In this document: piece by piece, positions 8,401 to 15,500 of the stretch
How positions within the stretch are numbered: the first letter of the stretch is position 1
Layout of the letters: each line of letters begins with the position of its first letter
DNA from: Pseudomonadota bacterium
GTDB taxonomy: Bacteria; Desulfobacterota; BSN033; WVXP01
Direction: 5' to 3'
NCBI GenBank assembly: GCA_011773445.1
Contig: WVXP01000026.1
Span: forward strand, 19,899-55,700
Length of the DNA: 35,802 nucleotides
Notes under the pieces: model-generated
The model's database searches: none
Seen by the model: the letters and a program-made list of their open reading frames with translations, nothing else
What the model was told of the DNA's origin: nothing
Translations under genes and position numbers: made by a program

Positions 8401-8800
8401 ACAGGTCACACTGAGGAATGGGACGGCCTCGACCAGTGATCTCTTGTTAGACAGTGATTCGATGAAGATATCTGCAGTGGGAGACCTCGAGATCCCCTCT
8501 GGCGGTCTGGATCTCAGGCTTGGGCTCCGCCGTGCGGGTCCTGGGAGGAAGATCGTCAGGGCGGTGCCGATCTTTGGGGAGATCGTCACAGGCGATGGAG
8601 GAAGTTTCATTCATTACTATCTCTACGTGAAAGGGACGATTGCTGAGCCTGCGGTAGAAGGAATTCCCTATGTGTCCCTCTCTGATGGCCTTTCAGGGCT
8701 GATGCGGAGGCTGTTAGAGGCGCCAGGGAAGATGGTTCCCTTTCAGAGACAACCGGATTTAGATAAGTATTTTGAACAGAGAAAGCATCCCCACCCCTAA
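5420..8800 (+). CDS. Large AsmA/YhdP-like (DUF3971 and AsmA_2) envelope protein
   Basis: An 1126-residue protein with one N-terminal signal anchor (about residues 7-27) and a long beta-rich body of repeated patterns such as LELEDPVVEL, RGLSIWDG and GSIVAPFSERPEIDLSVEG. The C-terminal 240 residues contain ARGVIRGSGNGVEEIARSLS, GEIGFSLEEGKIG and a VPIFGEIVTGDGGSFIHYYL segment, typical of the AsmA-like C-terminal domain of YhdP/TamB-related proteins. Such proteins bridge inner and outer membranes and are linked to phospholipid transport. The length fits YhdP-like members (about 1000-1300 residues). The start is a TTG at 5420 with a spaced GGAAAGGG upstream, so the exact N-terminus is uncertain. 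It is transcribed alone, divergent from the oxidoreductase gene and convergent with the radical SAM gene downstream. Confidence 0.85.
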   Translation: MKRRSSALFLTGLVILVFCGIGAAYIRFYLGAKLAEEGLKELIQSGYGNKATISKTVIHWLGRPRIEYRGLSIWDGGEEAVWLRVRRVIVRPKMRSVFSKSFKWESLELEDPVVELSGEGGQFRPENLLSMLPQFDRFEIRSGRVSWNDREIQDFFVSLDHLSTSGPFPFVLRGALKLGNESPAAISARGLAQRLSDEWDLSDLKLSAEIRAKGVDFVCFGEQVARLVPPQLVGSKLTVVGSFDGVIRGRFKSSGTVTITDARFLEGMERLSADYTLSWDNQELEFQRIRLKTPSIPLEGRVLIRGHERENPVISFQVDCPWVSIERLERAFSFVPENVRSFLRSVKGGEMTLVSMGFTGPLESVGFPGNEESLRHWNGSIGFRNILIPWGRDNVEFKKGTVKIDGGRIFGEAVGLRLGRSDLQISHFSLSNPFSNPSIDMSLKGELNLSEIPGWISTGLVPKDLAIPLSRMELVSGKGDVNLRYEKSLGLSVPAAFAGRLALEDAAIRIRSLPGTFRRLNGVVEFSSAELSVRDVQGRWRNSSMRTSGSIVAPFSERPEIDLSVEGRLDLKNLGEMASWEGFPTDIRMVLREIPSPSGEGNYVMAIKGRPGSGENLDVSGELSVHEGSFHLWNGYLVKGVSGKILFSKGRILVPKLEGVWKNSDVALSTELIRSGTNFLTDLKFSGAFDLRDIASERFDHGLLRTWKRFFKPFDFQRGRAFVEVTHRKRNDENTVDGQITFEEATARYMPVFPSLTGMEGRVSFGGGGIKTIDVKGKYDSSFVKIQGDLATRSGDFEPFLSVRAEEVDFEKVLSWPWRKGFLSSRKTRSPLTVQVRIGRGRFRAIPFSDLEARLRLEEAVMNFEKVIFFSAEGQGLIMGWLRVGKDGEVSFEFRPYFIRLQTSPIVASLQSEGSKRALTGLGSARGVIRGSGNGVEEIARSLSGEIGFSLEEGKIGQSTVFSRVLSLVDSSYGEGGNSRDPGNEGIGYKTITGQVTLRNGTASTSDLLLDSDSMKISAVGDLEIPSGGLDLRLGLRRAGPGRKIVRAVPIFGEIVTGDGGSFIHYYLYVKGTIAEPAVEGIPYVSLSDGLSGLMRRLLEAPGKMVPFQRQPDLDKYFEQRKHPHP

Positions 8801-8916
8801 GTCTTCCCATCCGTGCGATTTCCTGTCCCTAGGGAATTGGGGCCATCTACATCGTCCTTGCATCCATCTCTCATGGAAATCTCAATGGGTTTGAGAGCGT
8901 GCCCAGGTGAAAGGAC

Positions 8917-10254
8917 TCAGGTTTGGGTTGCTTCACCGGCCCCAGCGTTTTTTTGGAAAGATTCCTTGGTCCGGTTGAAATAGCCGATGACCAGATGGGG
9001 AAAAGCCCTTCGAAACAGGGTGAGCATATTCGGAATCCCGATACCCGGGGCTCTCGGATCCCTGAGTTCTTTCAGATACCATTCGGGATCGATGTTGAGG
9101 TTCCGCATCTGGATCATATCGACCCCTGTCATGCTGACCATGTTCAATAGAGCCTCGATCTCGTCTTCCTGGTCGGTCAATCCTGGAAATACGAGCAAAT
9201 TGAGGGAGAGGTAAATCCCTTTCTCCTTTGCCTTCCCCATCGATTCCAGAACATCTGCAAACCGGTAACCTTCCGGTTTGTGATACGACTCGTAATACTT
9301 CGGTCTGGCACTGCCCAGGGTGATCCGTATAGCGTCCAAGCCAGCCGCAGCAAGTCGTCCAACGACCTGCGGAAGACTCCCGTTGGTGTTGACATTAATG
9401 GTACCCTCGGAGGTTCTTTCTCGGAGTGTCGCGATCGTCTGCTCCAATAGACGATCCTGCAGGAGTGGCTCGCCCTCGCACCCCTGACCAAAACTGACAA
9501 TCGGATCCTCAGCCTTCATCATATGGGGCAGTGCCACTTCGACGATTTCTTCGACGGTGGGAATGAAAGAGATTCTCTTATGGGACGCCTCGCAGCCCTC
9601 GAAGGGTTGAGAGGATAGGCATCCGAGACACTTCGCATTGCACCCGGGTGAAGTGGGGACCGGGATCTCCCACCGTTGATAGAAGGCATTTTTCGCTGCG
9701 AAGCAACGATAGCCCAGGGCACAGTGAGACAGGTGCTGGACGAGACGATTTCGGGGATATTGCTGCTGAAGGTCCTGAACCCGAGCGTTTAGTTCGTCAT
9801 CGGCCCTGAAAAACCGCGGATGCCAATGGGGGTTGGGATCCACAAAGATCCCGGAAACGCAAAAACCTTCATCCCTGAATCCAACGGCTCCATAGGCCCA
9901 GAGAGGCAGAGTAGGATATTCCGTCTTGAGCTGTGTGGCAGGCAGTAAACATCGCAGATATCCAGGGGCTAGGAAGGCAGCCACCGCGGTGCACTCCAGC
10001 TTGCGGCCATCGATCACGATTTCCTTGATTGTCACGAACCTTTCCGACTCTGGATCCCATCCCACAGGATAACGTCCGGGGAGCGTGAACAGTTGGCTTC
10101 CCTCAGGCATTGGCATTAGTCCATTTGCGTTGCCGAGCCGTTTTTCGATACCAGACTGGGCGGCCATGAGTAGGTTCGGATGATCGAAAATACGACCTTC
10201 CGGGTCTGCCAAGACCATCTTCGGAGGGAGCCTTCTGCTCTGTGAACCCTTCAC
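8917..10254 (-). CDS. Radical SAM domain protein
   Basis: A protein of about 445 residues with the radical SAM cluster motif CNAKCLGC (C-x3-C-x2-C) near residue 205 and further cysteines just after it (CLSSQPFEGCEAS). The barrel continues with FGQGCEGEPLL, a glycine-rich VNTNGSLPQVV strand and ITLGSARPKYY. The N-terminal 200 residues are an uncharacterised domain containing the YPVGWDPES and CALGYRCF segments. The reaction is unknown. I prefer the GTG at 10254 because AAAGGAG lies 8 bases upstream; the frame is open to a GTG at 10278. It is the third gene of a minus-strand group after the PHP and DUF547 genes, starting 41 bases after the DUF547 stop. Confidence 0.87.
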   Translation of the reverse strand: MKGSQSRRLPPKMVLADPEGRIFDHPNLLMAAQSGIEKRLGNANGLMPMPEGSQLFTLPGRYPVGWDPESERFVTIKEIVIDGRKLECTAVAAFLAPGYLRCLLPATQLKTEYPTLPLWAYGAVGFRDEGFCVSGIFVDPNPHWHPRFFRADDELNARVQDLQQQYPRNRLVQHLSHCALGYRCFAAKNAFYQRWEIPVPTSPGCNAKCLGCLSSQPFEGCEASHKRISFIPTVEEIVEVALPHMMKAEDPIVSFGQGCEGEPLLQDRLLEQTIATLRERTSEGTINVNTNGSLPQVVGRLAAAGLDAIRITLGSARPKYYESYHKPEGYRFADVLESMGKAKEKGIYLSLNLLVFPGLTDQEDEIEALLNMVSMTGVDMIQMRNLNIDPEWYLKELRDPRAPGIGIPNMLTLFRRAFPHLVIGYFNRTKESFQKNAGAGEATQT

Positions 10255-10295
10255 GCTTAAGTCTCCTTTGAGGCACACGAGAATCTTGTCGTTCC

Positions 10296-11144
10296 TCAGT
10301 GATTGAGGCTCCAGTCGTAATGATTGTATCGAATCCTGATCCGGTTCGCGTTGTTTTGGAGGAACTCCTTTTTCTCCCCGGCATCGAGGTACCGGATAAG
10401 AAACTGGACGAGATCATCCCTCCTTCCAAAATCGGGTCGATACCATTTGAATATCCTTGAAATTCTGAGAATTTTTCCCTCGGGGATGATCTCAACCTCT
10501 TTGGAGTTGATGAAGGTTTGAGTTGCCAGTTCGAGCTGTTCCTCTATTCCATCGGCAGAGTAGAAACCGATGGGCGGGCATGACTGGGAGCCACAGACAA
10601 GGGTGAAATGGATCCGGACGTCCATAGGCGAGATAATGAAATCACATCGCGGATCGTCACGGTTGAATGCCCTCCAGGGTCGATGAGGGATTCTCCTGTT
10701 TCCTCGGAGAATTCCATGCTCAACGTCGTTGAGAGAAAACAGATAGCCTCCAATATCGTACTTTACGCGATTGAAAAATCCCCGTGTCTCCTTGACTGAT
10801 TGCTTGATGCCCAGTCCCACAACCCCATGGACGACCATGGTGTTGTACAGATTGATCCAGAAAGCCAGACGCTGGTTTCGGTCCCGCAGGGATTTCAGGT
10901 CATATTTCTTCAGGAAGCCGGCCAATCTCACATAGCTGTTGAACTGCGATGTGCCCCGCACGGCACCGTAGTTGATCCTTCCCTCGTCGAGATCGAAAAA
11001 GTTGGCCTGAAGATCAGCGATGGCCTTCCTGAGAGCGATGTCGATGTTTTCGCTAGGCTCCCTTCCTGAAGCAGTCTCCGAATTGAGAATCAGATCTTCT
11101 CGTGCCATCGAAAAATCCAAATCGCCTGGCTTGAAAGGGATCAA
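10296..11144 (-). CDS. DUF547 domain protein
   Basis: A 282-residue protein that is almost entirely a DUF547 domain. Recognisable parts are RLAFWINLYNTMVVHGVV, NDVEHGILRGNRR, HFTLVCGSQSCPPIGFYSAD and a late FKWYRPDFGR. DUF547 proteins occur widely in bacteria and plants. The conserved Cys in CGSQSCPP and the His in NDVEHG suggest a catalytic fold, but no activity is established that I can name. No signal peptide is seen, so it is probably cytoplasmic. The start ATG overlaps the stop of the PHP gene in an ATGA (11141-11144), which implies coupled translation. The next gene on the strand encodes a radical SAM protein. Confidence 0.88.
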   Translation of the reverse strand: MIPFKPGDLDFSMAREDLILNSETASGREPSENIDIALRKAIADLQANFFDLDEGRINYGAVRGTSQFNSYVRLAGFLKKYDLKSLRDRNQRLAFWINLYNTMVVHGVVGLGIKQSVKETRGFFNRVKYDIGGYLFSLNDVEHGILRGNRRIPHRPWRAFNRDDPRCDFIISPMDVRIHFTLVCGSQSCPPIGFYSADGIEEQLELATQTFINSKEVEIIPEGKILRISRIFKWYRPDFGRRDDLVQFLIRYLDAGEKKEFLQNNANRIRIRYNHYDWSLNH

Positions 11145-12001
11145 GAATGCTGGATCATCTCATGTTTTGTTCGCATTAGTTCTTCTGCAATCTTGTAAGG
11201 GAGGCAAATCCCGTTTCCGACGATGCCCAACTCTGCTTTCTCTAACAGTTTGCCGTGGAAATCCGATCCGCCGGTCTTCACCAGTCCAAGTTTGTCGGCC
11301 AGTCTCTGGTACTGGACAGTCTGCTCAGAGGTGTGATCAGGATAGAAAGTCTCAATACCTTTTAGGCCCTCTTTGGCAAGGTCGGCCACCAGTGTTTCCA
11401 GCTCCTCTGGCATGCAATTCAGTGTGAAAGGGTGAGCCAGAACAGGAATTCCCTTAGCCTTCAGGACGACGTCTATGGCGTCCCGCACATCGAACCGGAA
11501 TTTGTCGACATAAGCGGGAGCGCCCTGTGCCAGGTAGCGATGAAACGCCTCGTCGAGAGAACGCACATATCCCTTATCCAGCAATACTTGAGCAAAGTGG
11601 GGTCTCCCGACCTGGCCGCCTCCTGAGGCTGCGACAACCTCCTCGTAGGTGAGATTGACGCCAAGATAATTTAACTTGTCCACGATTCTCGGATTTCTCT
11701 CGGCTCTGGCCTGCTTTAGCCGCTCTAGCTTCTCCTTGAGAATGCCCCGCTCGGTTTCGACGAAATATCCGAGCAGATGGACGCTTCCCGTCCTCGCGTT
11801 AGCACTGATTTCAACACCTGGAATCACTTCGAGTGACACTCTCTGCCCCTCTTCAAGGGCTTCCTTCACCCCATCCACAGTATCATGGTCTGTGATCGCG
11901 ATGGCTTTTAGGCGTCTTTTCTTCGCCAGTTGAACCACCTGTGCAGGAGTTAGCGTTCCATCTGAGGCTGTTGTATGGATATGTAGGTCGACCTCTGCCA
12001 T
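11141..12001 (-). CDS. PHP-domain phosphoesterase (RNase AM/TrpH-like)
   Basis: A 286-residue PHP protein. The metal-binding motifs are visible: DLHIHTTASDG at residues 5-15, ITDHDTVDG near 36-44, GVEISA near 62, HPF near 190 and GSDFHG near 250. The family includes 5'-3' exonuclease RNase AM (YciV/TrpH) and 3',5'-nucleotide bisphosphate phosphatases, which hydrolyse phosphate esters with three metal ions. The length (about 280-290) matches that subgroup. It is the first gene of a three-gene minus-strand operon, overlapping DUF547 by 4 bases. The substrate in this context is not determined. Confidence 0.9.
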   Translation of the reverse strand: MAEVDLHIHTTASDGTLTPAQVVQLAKKRRLKAIAITDHDTVDGVKEALEEGQRVSLEVIPGVEISANARTGSVHLLGYFVETERGILKEKLERLKQARAERNPRIVDKLNYLGVNLTYEEVVAASGGGQVGRPHFAQVLLDKGYVRSLDEAFHRYLAQGAPAYVDKFRFDVRDAIDVVLKAKGIPVLAHPFTLNCMPEELETLVADLAKEGLKGIETFYPDHTSEQTVQYQRLADKLGLVKTGGSDFHGKLLEKAELGIVGNGICLPYKIAEELMRTKHEMIQHS

Positions 12002-12148
12002 TGCCCACTTTCAGTTTTTCTCATTTTTCTCGGCTTAGGACATCAAAACCAGTCCTCCATTCTACAGGCCACCTTAAATTTATCAAAACCAGGGACCGAC
12101 TTCAAAGAAAATAGGCAGAATCAGAGCATTTTGGACGGGCTCGAATCG

Positions 12149-12580
12149 TCACTTGAGGTAGTAACCCGATATTCTCCACTTTCCGTCTTCATCCAACATG
12201 GGGGTTAGGGTTTCTATCGCCAACTTCTTGTTCTCAAATGATGTCTCATACTGGATGACGGCATATTCCCCGTCCGGAGCACCCGGAAGTGTATGGGTGT
12301 ATTGTTTTGATATGACTCTTCTGGAAAGGACTTTCCCAAGTGGACTTCTGAAAGCGTTTAATGTCGCCTCCCATTGCTCCTCCGTGATAGCTCTTTTGAA
12401 CAACTGGGCTGCCTCATTCCAACTGGCTGTATATCTGCCTTCATCGACAAGTGACAGCCAAACCTCAGAAGCTGCAATCGCTAAACCCTCTGGTGTCTGA
12501 CCGGCATGGACAGTAGGATGCAACGGCAGTAGGAGCGGTAGCAAGAAGACGCTGATTAAATTCTCTCTCAGATTCATCAT
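12149..12580 (-). CDS. DUF4019 exported protein
   Basis: A 143-residue protein with a cleavable signal peptide (residues 1-26, ending PTVHAG). The mature part contains WLSLVDEGRYTASWNEAA, RSPLGKVLSRRV and a final WRISGYYLK, the pattern of DUF4019 periplasmic proteins of unknown function. The ATG at 12580 is chosen because AAAGGAG lies 7 bases upstream; a longer frame to 12691 has no signal peptide at its start. It is the first of several small, unrelated genes on the minus strand between 12.1 and 16.1 kb. Confidence 0.8.
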   Translation of the reverse strand: MMNLRENLISVFLLPLLLPLHPTVHAGQTPEGLAIAASEVWLSLVDEGRYTASWNEAAQLFKRAITEEQWEATLNAFRSPLGKVLSRRVISKQYTHTLPGAPDGEYAVIQYETSFENKKLAIETLTPMLDEDGKWRISGYYLK

Positions 12581-12699
12581 GATGATTCTCCTTTGTGAAG
12601 ACCTGTGGCCCATCGCGTTCGTCATGTCCGATTTAGGGCGTAATGGACTGGCGCGGACACAGGGGTCAAAGTTCAACGGACTGGTGCTCAACTCACTTT

Positions 12700-13016
12700 T
12701 TGCGACTTCTCTCTCATGAAAGCGGAAAGGGCGCTCTTCGCTGCCCAGAAATCTTGTCTTGGTGCTGTCACTTGTCGGTTGTCAGTGGTCAGTTGTAACG
12801 ATCAATTCACGTCGTTCGATTGAAAATCAAATTCCCTGGGCCCGTTACTTGAATAGCCGTGGATGCGCAAATCTTGGTCTTTATACAACGAACCACAAGC
12901 ACCGACTTTTGGTTTAGAGCTTTCTTTCCTACTTTGTGGCAAAATGCTCTTGCAAAAGCGTCGCCATATGGTTCCAAAGGAATTTGGGCCGCGGCTCGTC
13001 AATGTGTACCGACGCA
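12700..13016 (+). repeat. Dispersed intergenic repeat, copy A (GTCNGTT heptad element)
   Basis: Closely similar to 18820-19150 in the same orientation. The central 100 bases (from 12781) differ at only about four positions by eye. It carries four tandem heptamers at 12767-12794 (GTCACTT, GTCGGTT, GTCAGTG, GTCAGTT). After 92 bases the degraded inverse array follows (AACGAAC, CACAAGC at 12887-12900). A more diverged copy lies at 34640-34840. Unlike copy B, this copy has no modular-element arms that I can see around it. It fills the gap between the DUF4019 gene and the next small membrane-protein gene. Confidence 0.75.
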
Positions 13017-13028
13017 AAGGATTTTGTC

Positions 13029-13397
13029 CTAGAACAAATAGAGAGTAATTATCGTTTGAAACAGCGAAACAATCAGTACGGTTATCAGTATGAACAGGGA
13101 AATTGGTGTTTTGAACTCACTTCGGCCTTTCCTGATAAGGAACATGTGGATTCCAAAGGCGAACATGCCAGCGAAACCGAGTATCAGGGAAAACATAAGG
13201 CCTGCGAAAGAACGTTCAAAAACGAGGATCAATCCATACATGATGAGAAAGAGGAGCGGGAAATGTAAAATCAAAAAGCCCGCGATACCGCCGGGCAATC
13301 GGAACAGATCCCACTCCTTCCAATAAGCCGAGTCAATCTCGTGGCTTATCAGGAGCACGGAATTGGTCAAGTAAAGCCAAAATAGAATCTCTTCCAT
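13029..13397 (-). CDS. Small integral membrane protein (HEIDSAYW motif)
   Basis: A 122-residue protein with four predicted membrane segments (about residues 4-17, 37-60, 66-87 and 98-120). The conserved-looking HEIDSAYWKEWDLF motif sits at about 19-32, between the first two. It resembles a family of small uncharacterised membrane proteins (possibly DUF6713), but I am not certain of the family name. No partner is apparent. It lies between a repeat and a REP-like hairpin, in the run of small unrelated genes that may be a cassette array. Confidence 0.65.
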   Translation of the reverse strand: MEEILFWLYLTNSVLLISHEIDSAYWKEWDLFRLPGGIAGFLILHFPLLFLIMYGLILVFERSFAGLMFSLILGFAGMFAFGIHMFLIRKGRSEFKTPISLFILITVLIVSLFQTIITLYLF

Positions 13398-13465
13398 GAT
13401 CTGTCTCTATTTTCGCATCTTAGGAAGGTATTCTCCCCAAAATCGAGACCGTCAAGTTGTAAAGT

Positions 13466-13534
13466 TGGGGTCACATCTTAAATATTAACGATTCGGGTTT
13501 CAAAGCCCAATATTTGAGAAACGACCGTCCCCAC
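13466..13534. repeat. REP-like hairpin with TGGGGTCACATC end
   Basis: The left arm starts TGGGGTCACATCTTAAATAT. The right arm, read on the minus strand, starts TGGGGACGG and reaches TCTCAAATATT. The centre holds a small perfect hairpin (GGGTTTcaaAGCCC type). A second hairpin with the same outer sequence is at 15284-15348. These resemble repetitive extragenic palindromes mobilised by Y1 transposases. It lies 3 bases beyond the stop of the DUF5362 gene and could also affect transcript ends. Confidence 0.5.
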
Positions 13535-13537
13535 TCG

Positions 13538-13918
13538 CTAGCTGGGCATCATTTCCTGACGGGACCTTATTAAGGTTGGAATCAAAATGGCAGCAATAAT
13601 GCCGATAACCGCTACCGCCATAAGCACGAGCGTGAAGATCCCGAAGATCTTAAAGTACTTGCCGAGTTTGCCCAGTGAGGTCACCATGTCTTGTTCCTGT
13701 TCAGTCTCGTAGGCTTTTTGGATATGGTTAGACGCGGAATAGAGAACAGCCCCCATCCAAATCGGTAACCATGCGATCACAATACCCCATAGGCTAAGGG
13801 CCTGTAACGCTCCCGTGATAATTGACAAGATCCCAGCAAATTTCATCCATCCTTTAACTCTGTAAAGTGGTTCGCTCAACCGCTTGATCTGTGATATCTC
13901 CGGATAATCTGATAGCAT
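13538..13918 (-). CDS. DUF5362-like small membrane protein
   Basis: A 126-residue protein with two or three membrane segments. An N-terminal amphipathic region (ISQIKRLSEPLYRVKGWMKF) leads into a segment at about 27-55, and a final segment at about 93-117 ends before SRQEMMPS. The layout and the GWMKFAGILSIITGALQAL segment match DUF5362-type integral membrane proteins of unknown function. GGAAGGAGGG upstream of the ATG is a strong ribosome site. An attC-like palindrome ends about 30 bases before the start, as expected for a gene carried in an integron cassette. Confidence 0.72.
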   Translation of the reverse strand: MLSDYPEISQIKRLSEPLYRVKGWMKFAGILSIITGALQALSLWGIVIAWLPIWMGAVLYSASNHIQKAYETEQEQDMVTSLGKLGKYFKIFGIFTLVLMAVAVIGIIAAILIPTLIRSRQEMMPS

Positions 13919-13948
13919 CGTTGCCCTCCTTCCCCTTAAAACTAAAAT

Positions 13949-14069
13949 GTCTGACCCTGGAGCTCAGCGGCGTGGGTTACTGTGTCGCCTCGATCGGTTC
14001 GTTCGATGATCCTGGTTCCATGATTGCAAAGATCGCGGACCCGCATCCGTTTCTATTCAGCGGTCAGGC
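13949..14069 (-). other. attC-like palindrome between the ICMT and DUF5362 genes
   Basis: Read on the minus strand, it begins GCCTGAC just after the ICMT-like stop. It contains GCCGCTGAGCTCCAGG and ends GTCAGAC about 30 bases before the DUF5362 start. The end heptamers are complementary at six of seven positions, and the inner arms are imperfectly complementary around a variable centre. The layout matches integron attC sites (R''-L''...L'-R'), but the usual AAC/GTT triplets are GAC/GTC, so it is a divergent or decayed site at best. Confidence 0.4.
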
Positions 14070-14077
14070 GTTTAATA

Positions 14078-14659
14078 CTAGAATAAATAAGGAATGAACA
14101 TTTTGGTTCTTTTGATATATTCCTTGTAGCGAGAACCAAAGAATGAGATATTTTCCCGCTCTTCCATTTTTGCTGTGGCCACCAAAAACGCTGTCGCAAT
14201 CAAAACAGCCGAAATTCCATAGATCGTTACGTGTTTCAAGAAGGCCCCCCAGGCTAACAATAGCAGGGAACTATACATGGGATGTCTAATATACTTGTAG
14301 ATACCATCTGTGACAAGGTTGCTCGTATCTTCGAAAGCAAGATTTTCCGAGATTATTTCTCTATCTCTAGAACCTCCTAATTTCCTGAGTAAATAGAATC
14401 CCTGAATAACGAATAGGATAGAAAAAAAGAGAAAGGTCCACGAAATCAATTGAAAAGGAGAAAGGGGGTTTCTAACCCAGAATGGGATATTAAGCAGAAC
14501 GAGTATTAAGATTCCTTCAAACGCAAAAAACCGATAAAAACCATGAGATCTTGGATTGTGTAAAGATCGCCAAGAAAAAGCAACCAAAAAAACAGATGAT
14601 AGAATGAAAAGAGTGATACGAATGAAAGCAAACAATCCGAATTCCAAAGCTAACCTCAT
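14078..14659 (-). CDS. Isoprenylcysteine carboxyl methyltransferase-like (ICMT/PEMT) membrane protein
   Basis: A 193-residue polytopic protein with five hydrophobic segments. The C-terminal half has the family signature: LVTDGIYKYIRHPMYSSLLL followed by a membrane hairpin, then KMEERENISFFGSRYKEYIK. In the ICMT/PEMT superfamily the RHPMY and EE...FG..Y.EY elements bind S-adenosylmethionine at the membrane. Bacterial members methylate isoprenoid or lipid substrates, and the substrate here is unknown. I chose the ATG at 14659; the frame runs on to 14725 but through an attC-like half-site. There is an attC-like site on each side, in the same orientation as the gene. Confidence 0.8.
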   Translation of the reverse strand: MRLALEFGLFAFIRITLFILSSVFLVAFSWRSLHNPRSHGFYRFFAFEGILILVLLNIPFWVRNPLSPFQLISWTFLFFSILFVIQGFYLLRKLGGSRDREIISENLAFEDTSNLVTDGIYKYIRHPMYSSLLLLAWGAFLKHVTIYGISAVLIATAFLVATAKMEERENISFFGSRYKEYIKRTKMFIPYLF

Positions 14660-14676
14660 TTTTGCCGCTGACGAAT

Positions 14677-14710
14677 GCCTGACGCTGGAGTTCACGTGCG
14701 GGCCTGATAC
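14677..14710 (-). other. attC-like half-site upstream of the ICMT gene
   Basis: On the minus strand this reads GTGAACTCCAGCGTCAGGC, the same form as the right half of the 13949-14069 palindrome (GAGCTCCAGGGTCAGAC). It lies 17 bases before the ATG of the ICMT-like gene. I do not find a good complementary left half further upstream, so the site would be truncated. Confidence 0.3.
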
Positions 14711-14815
14711 ATGTCGAGCTAGCAAGACCCTATTCGGTAAGTTGAAATACGATAATAAGAGATTTCATAGATAAATAGCAATGTTCAGTGAGTTATAGAA
14801 GAAAGGGTGTGGCAA

Positions 14816-14908
14816 ATGAAGAAACTTTTGTCGTGGATATTTATCGTTATTGTGACATGTTTCCCATTGATTGTATTCGGACTTGAAGTTGGTGAGAAGG
14901 CTCCTTGA
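14816..14908 (+). pseudogene. Truncated N-terminus of an exported thioredoxin/peroxiredoxin-like protein
   Basis: GAAAGGGTGTG precedes an ATG that opens MKKLLSWIFI and a hydrophobic signal segment ending VFGLEVGEKAP, after which a stop occurs. The GxxAP ending right after a signal peptide is the usual entry to TlpA/AhpC-type thioredoxin domains (VGEKAPDF...), but no such domain follows in any frame. It is most likely a remnant of a secreted thiol protein. Only 30 codons remain, so the assignment is weak. Confidence 0.35.
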
Positions 14909-15283
14909 AGGGGTTCCGGAAAATAAATCTCTCCTTAAGAAATTGAAGAAGATCAATAAGGGATCAGATTAGGTTTGGTTCCTTAGACCAATCTCTGCCG
15001 GGAGGATCCTGGTGTGTGATGACAGGAAACCAAACGTCAAAGAGTTCCTAGCAAATCTCTCAACCCCGATGCCGTTTACCAAGAAGATTACCCTGGTTGT
15101 CCAGAACAATATTCGCAAAATTTTGACTCGTAGAAGTTGTTGCGGGAATCACGGTGAACCTGGTTGCTGAAAGCGGTGAGTTGAGAGCATCAGTTGGTGC
15201 TGATTTTTCCCCTGGGATGACGTTAGAGCTAACATTCAGGCTGAAGCGTGGCGGAAGCCTGGCCCGTTGGGCAGCAGTGGAAT
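14909..15283. other. Gene-poor region with decayed coding fragments
   Basis: There is no intact gene. A short plus-strand stretch near 15015-15130 reads like a protein fragment (CDDRKPNVKEFLANLSTPMP), but it has no start and is bounded by stops. A 60-codon plus frame at 15154-15336 runs into a REP-like hairpin and is not convincing. Confidence 0.35.
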
Positions 15284-15348
15284 TGGAGCCACATCTTAAA
15301 TACTCATTATTCGATTTCCAAAGAGTTAGTATTTAGGATGTGACCCCA
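15284..15348. repeat. REP-like hairpin, second copy
   Basis: The left arm (TGGAGCCACATCTTAAATAC) and the right arm read on the minus strand (TGGGGTCACATCCTAAATAC) are near-perfect inverted repeats with a loop of about 20 bases. The outer sequence is shared with the hairpin at 13466-13534. It stands in non-coding sequence. Confidence 0.6.
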
Positions 15349-15500
15349 CTTCAATAGGTTTGTTTGAACTCATTTTGATTTCGCAGCGGGACATGGACAT
15401 CAACGGTGCGCTGTGGCGCATCCATGTTCATGGCGTCGTTCCCTTTTTATCACCACGAGTTCGTCCAGTACATCATTTCTCTAGCCTCCTTATCCCACGC

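Noticed and set aside
12700-13016. CRISPR array (tandem short repeats)
   Set aside because: The repeats are only 7 bases, contiguous and inverted in two blocks, with no spacers and no cas genes.
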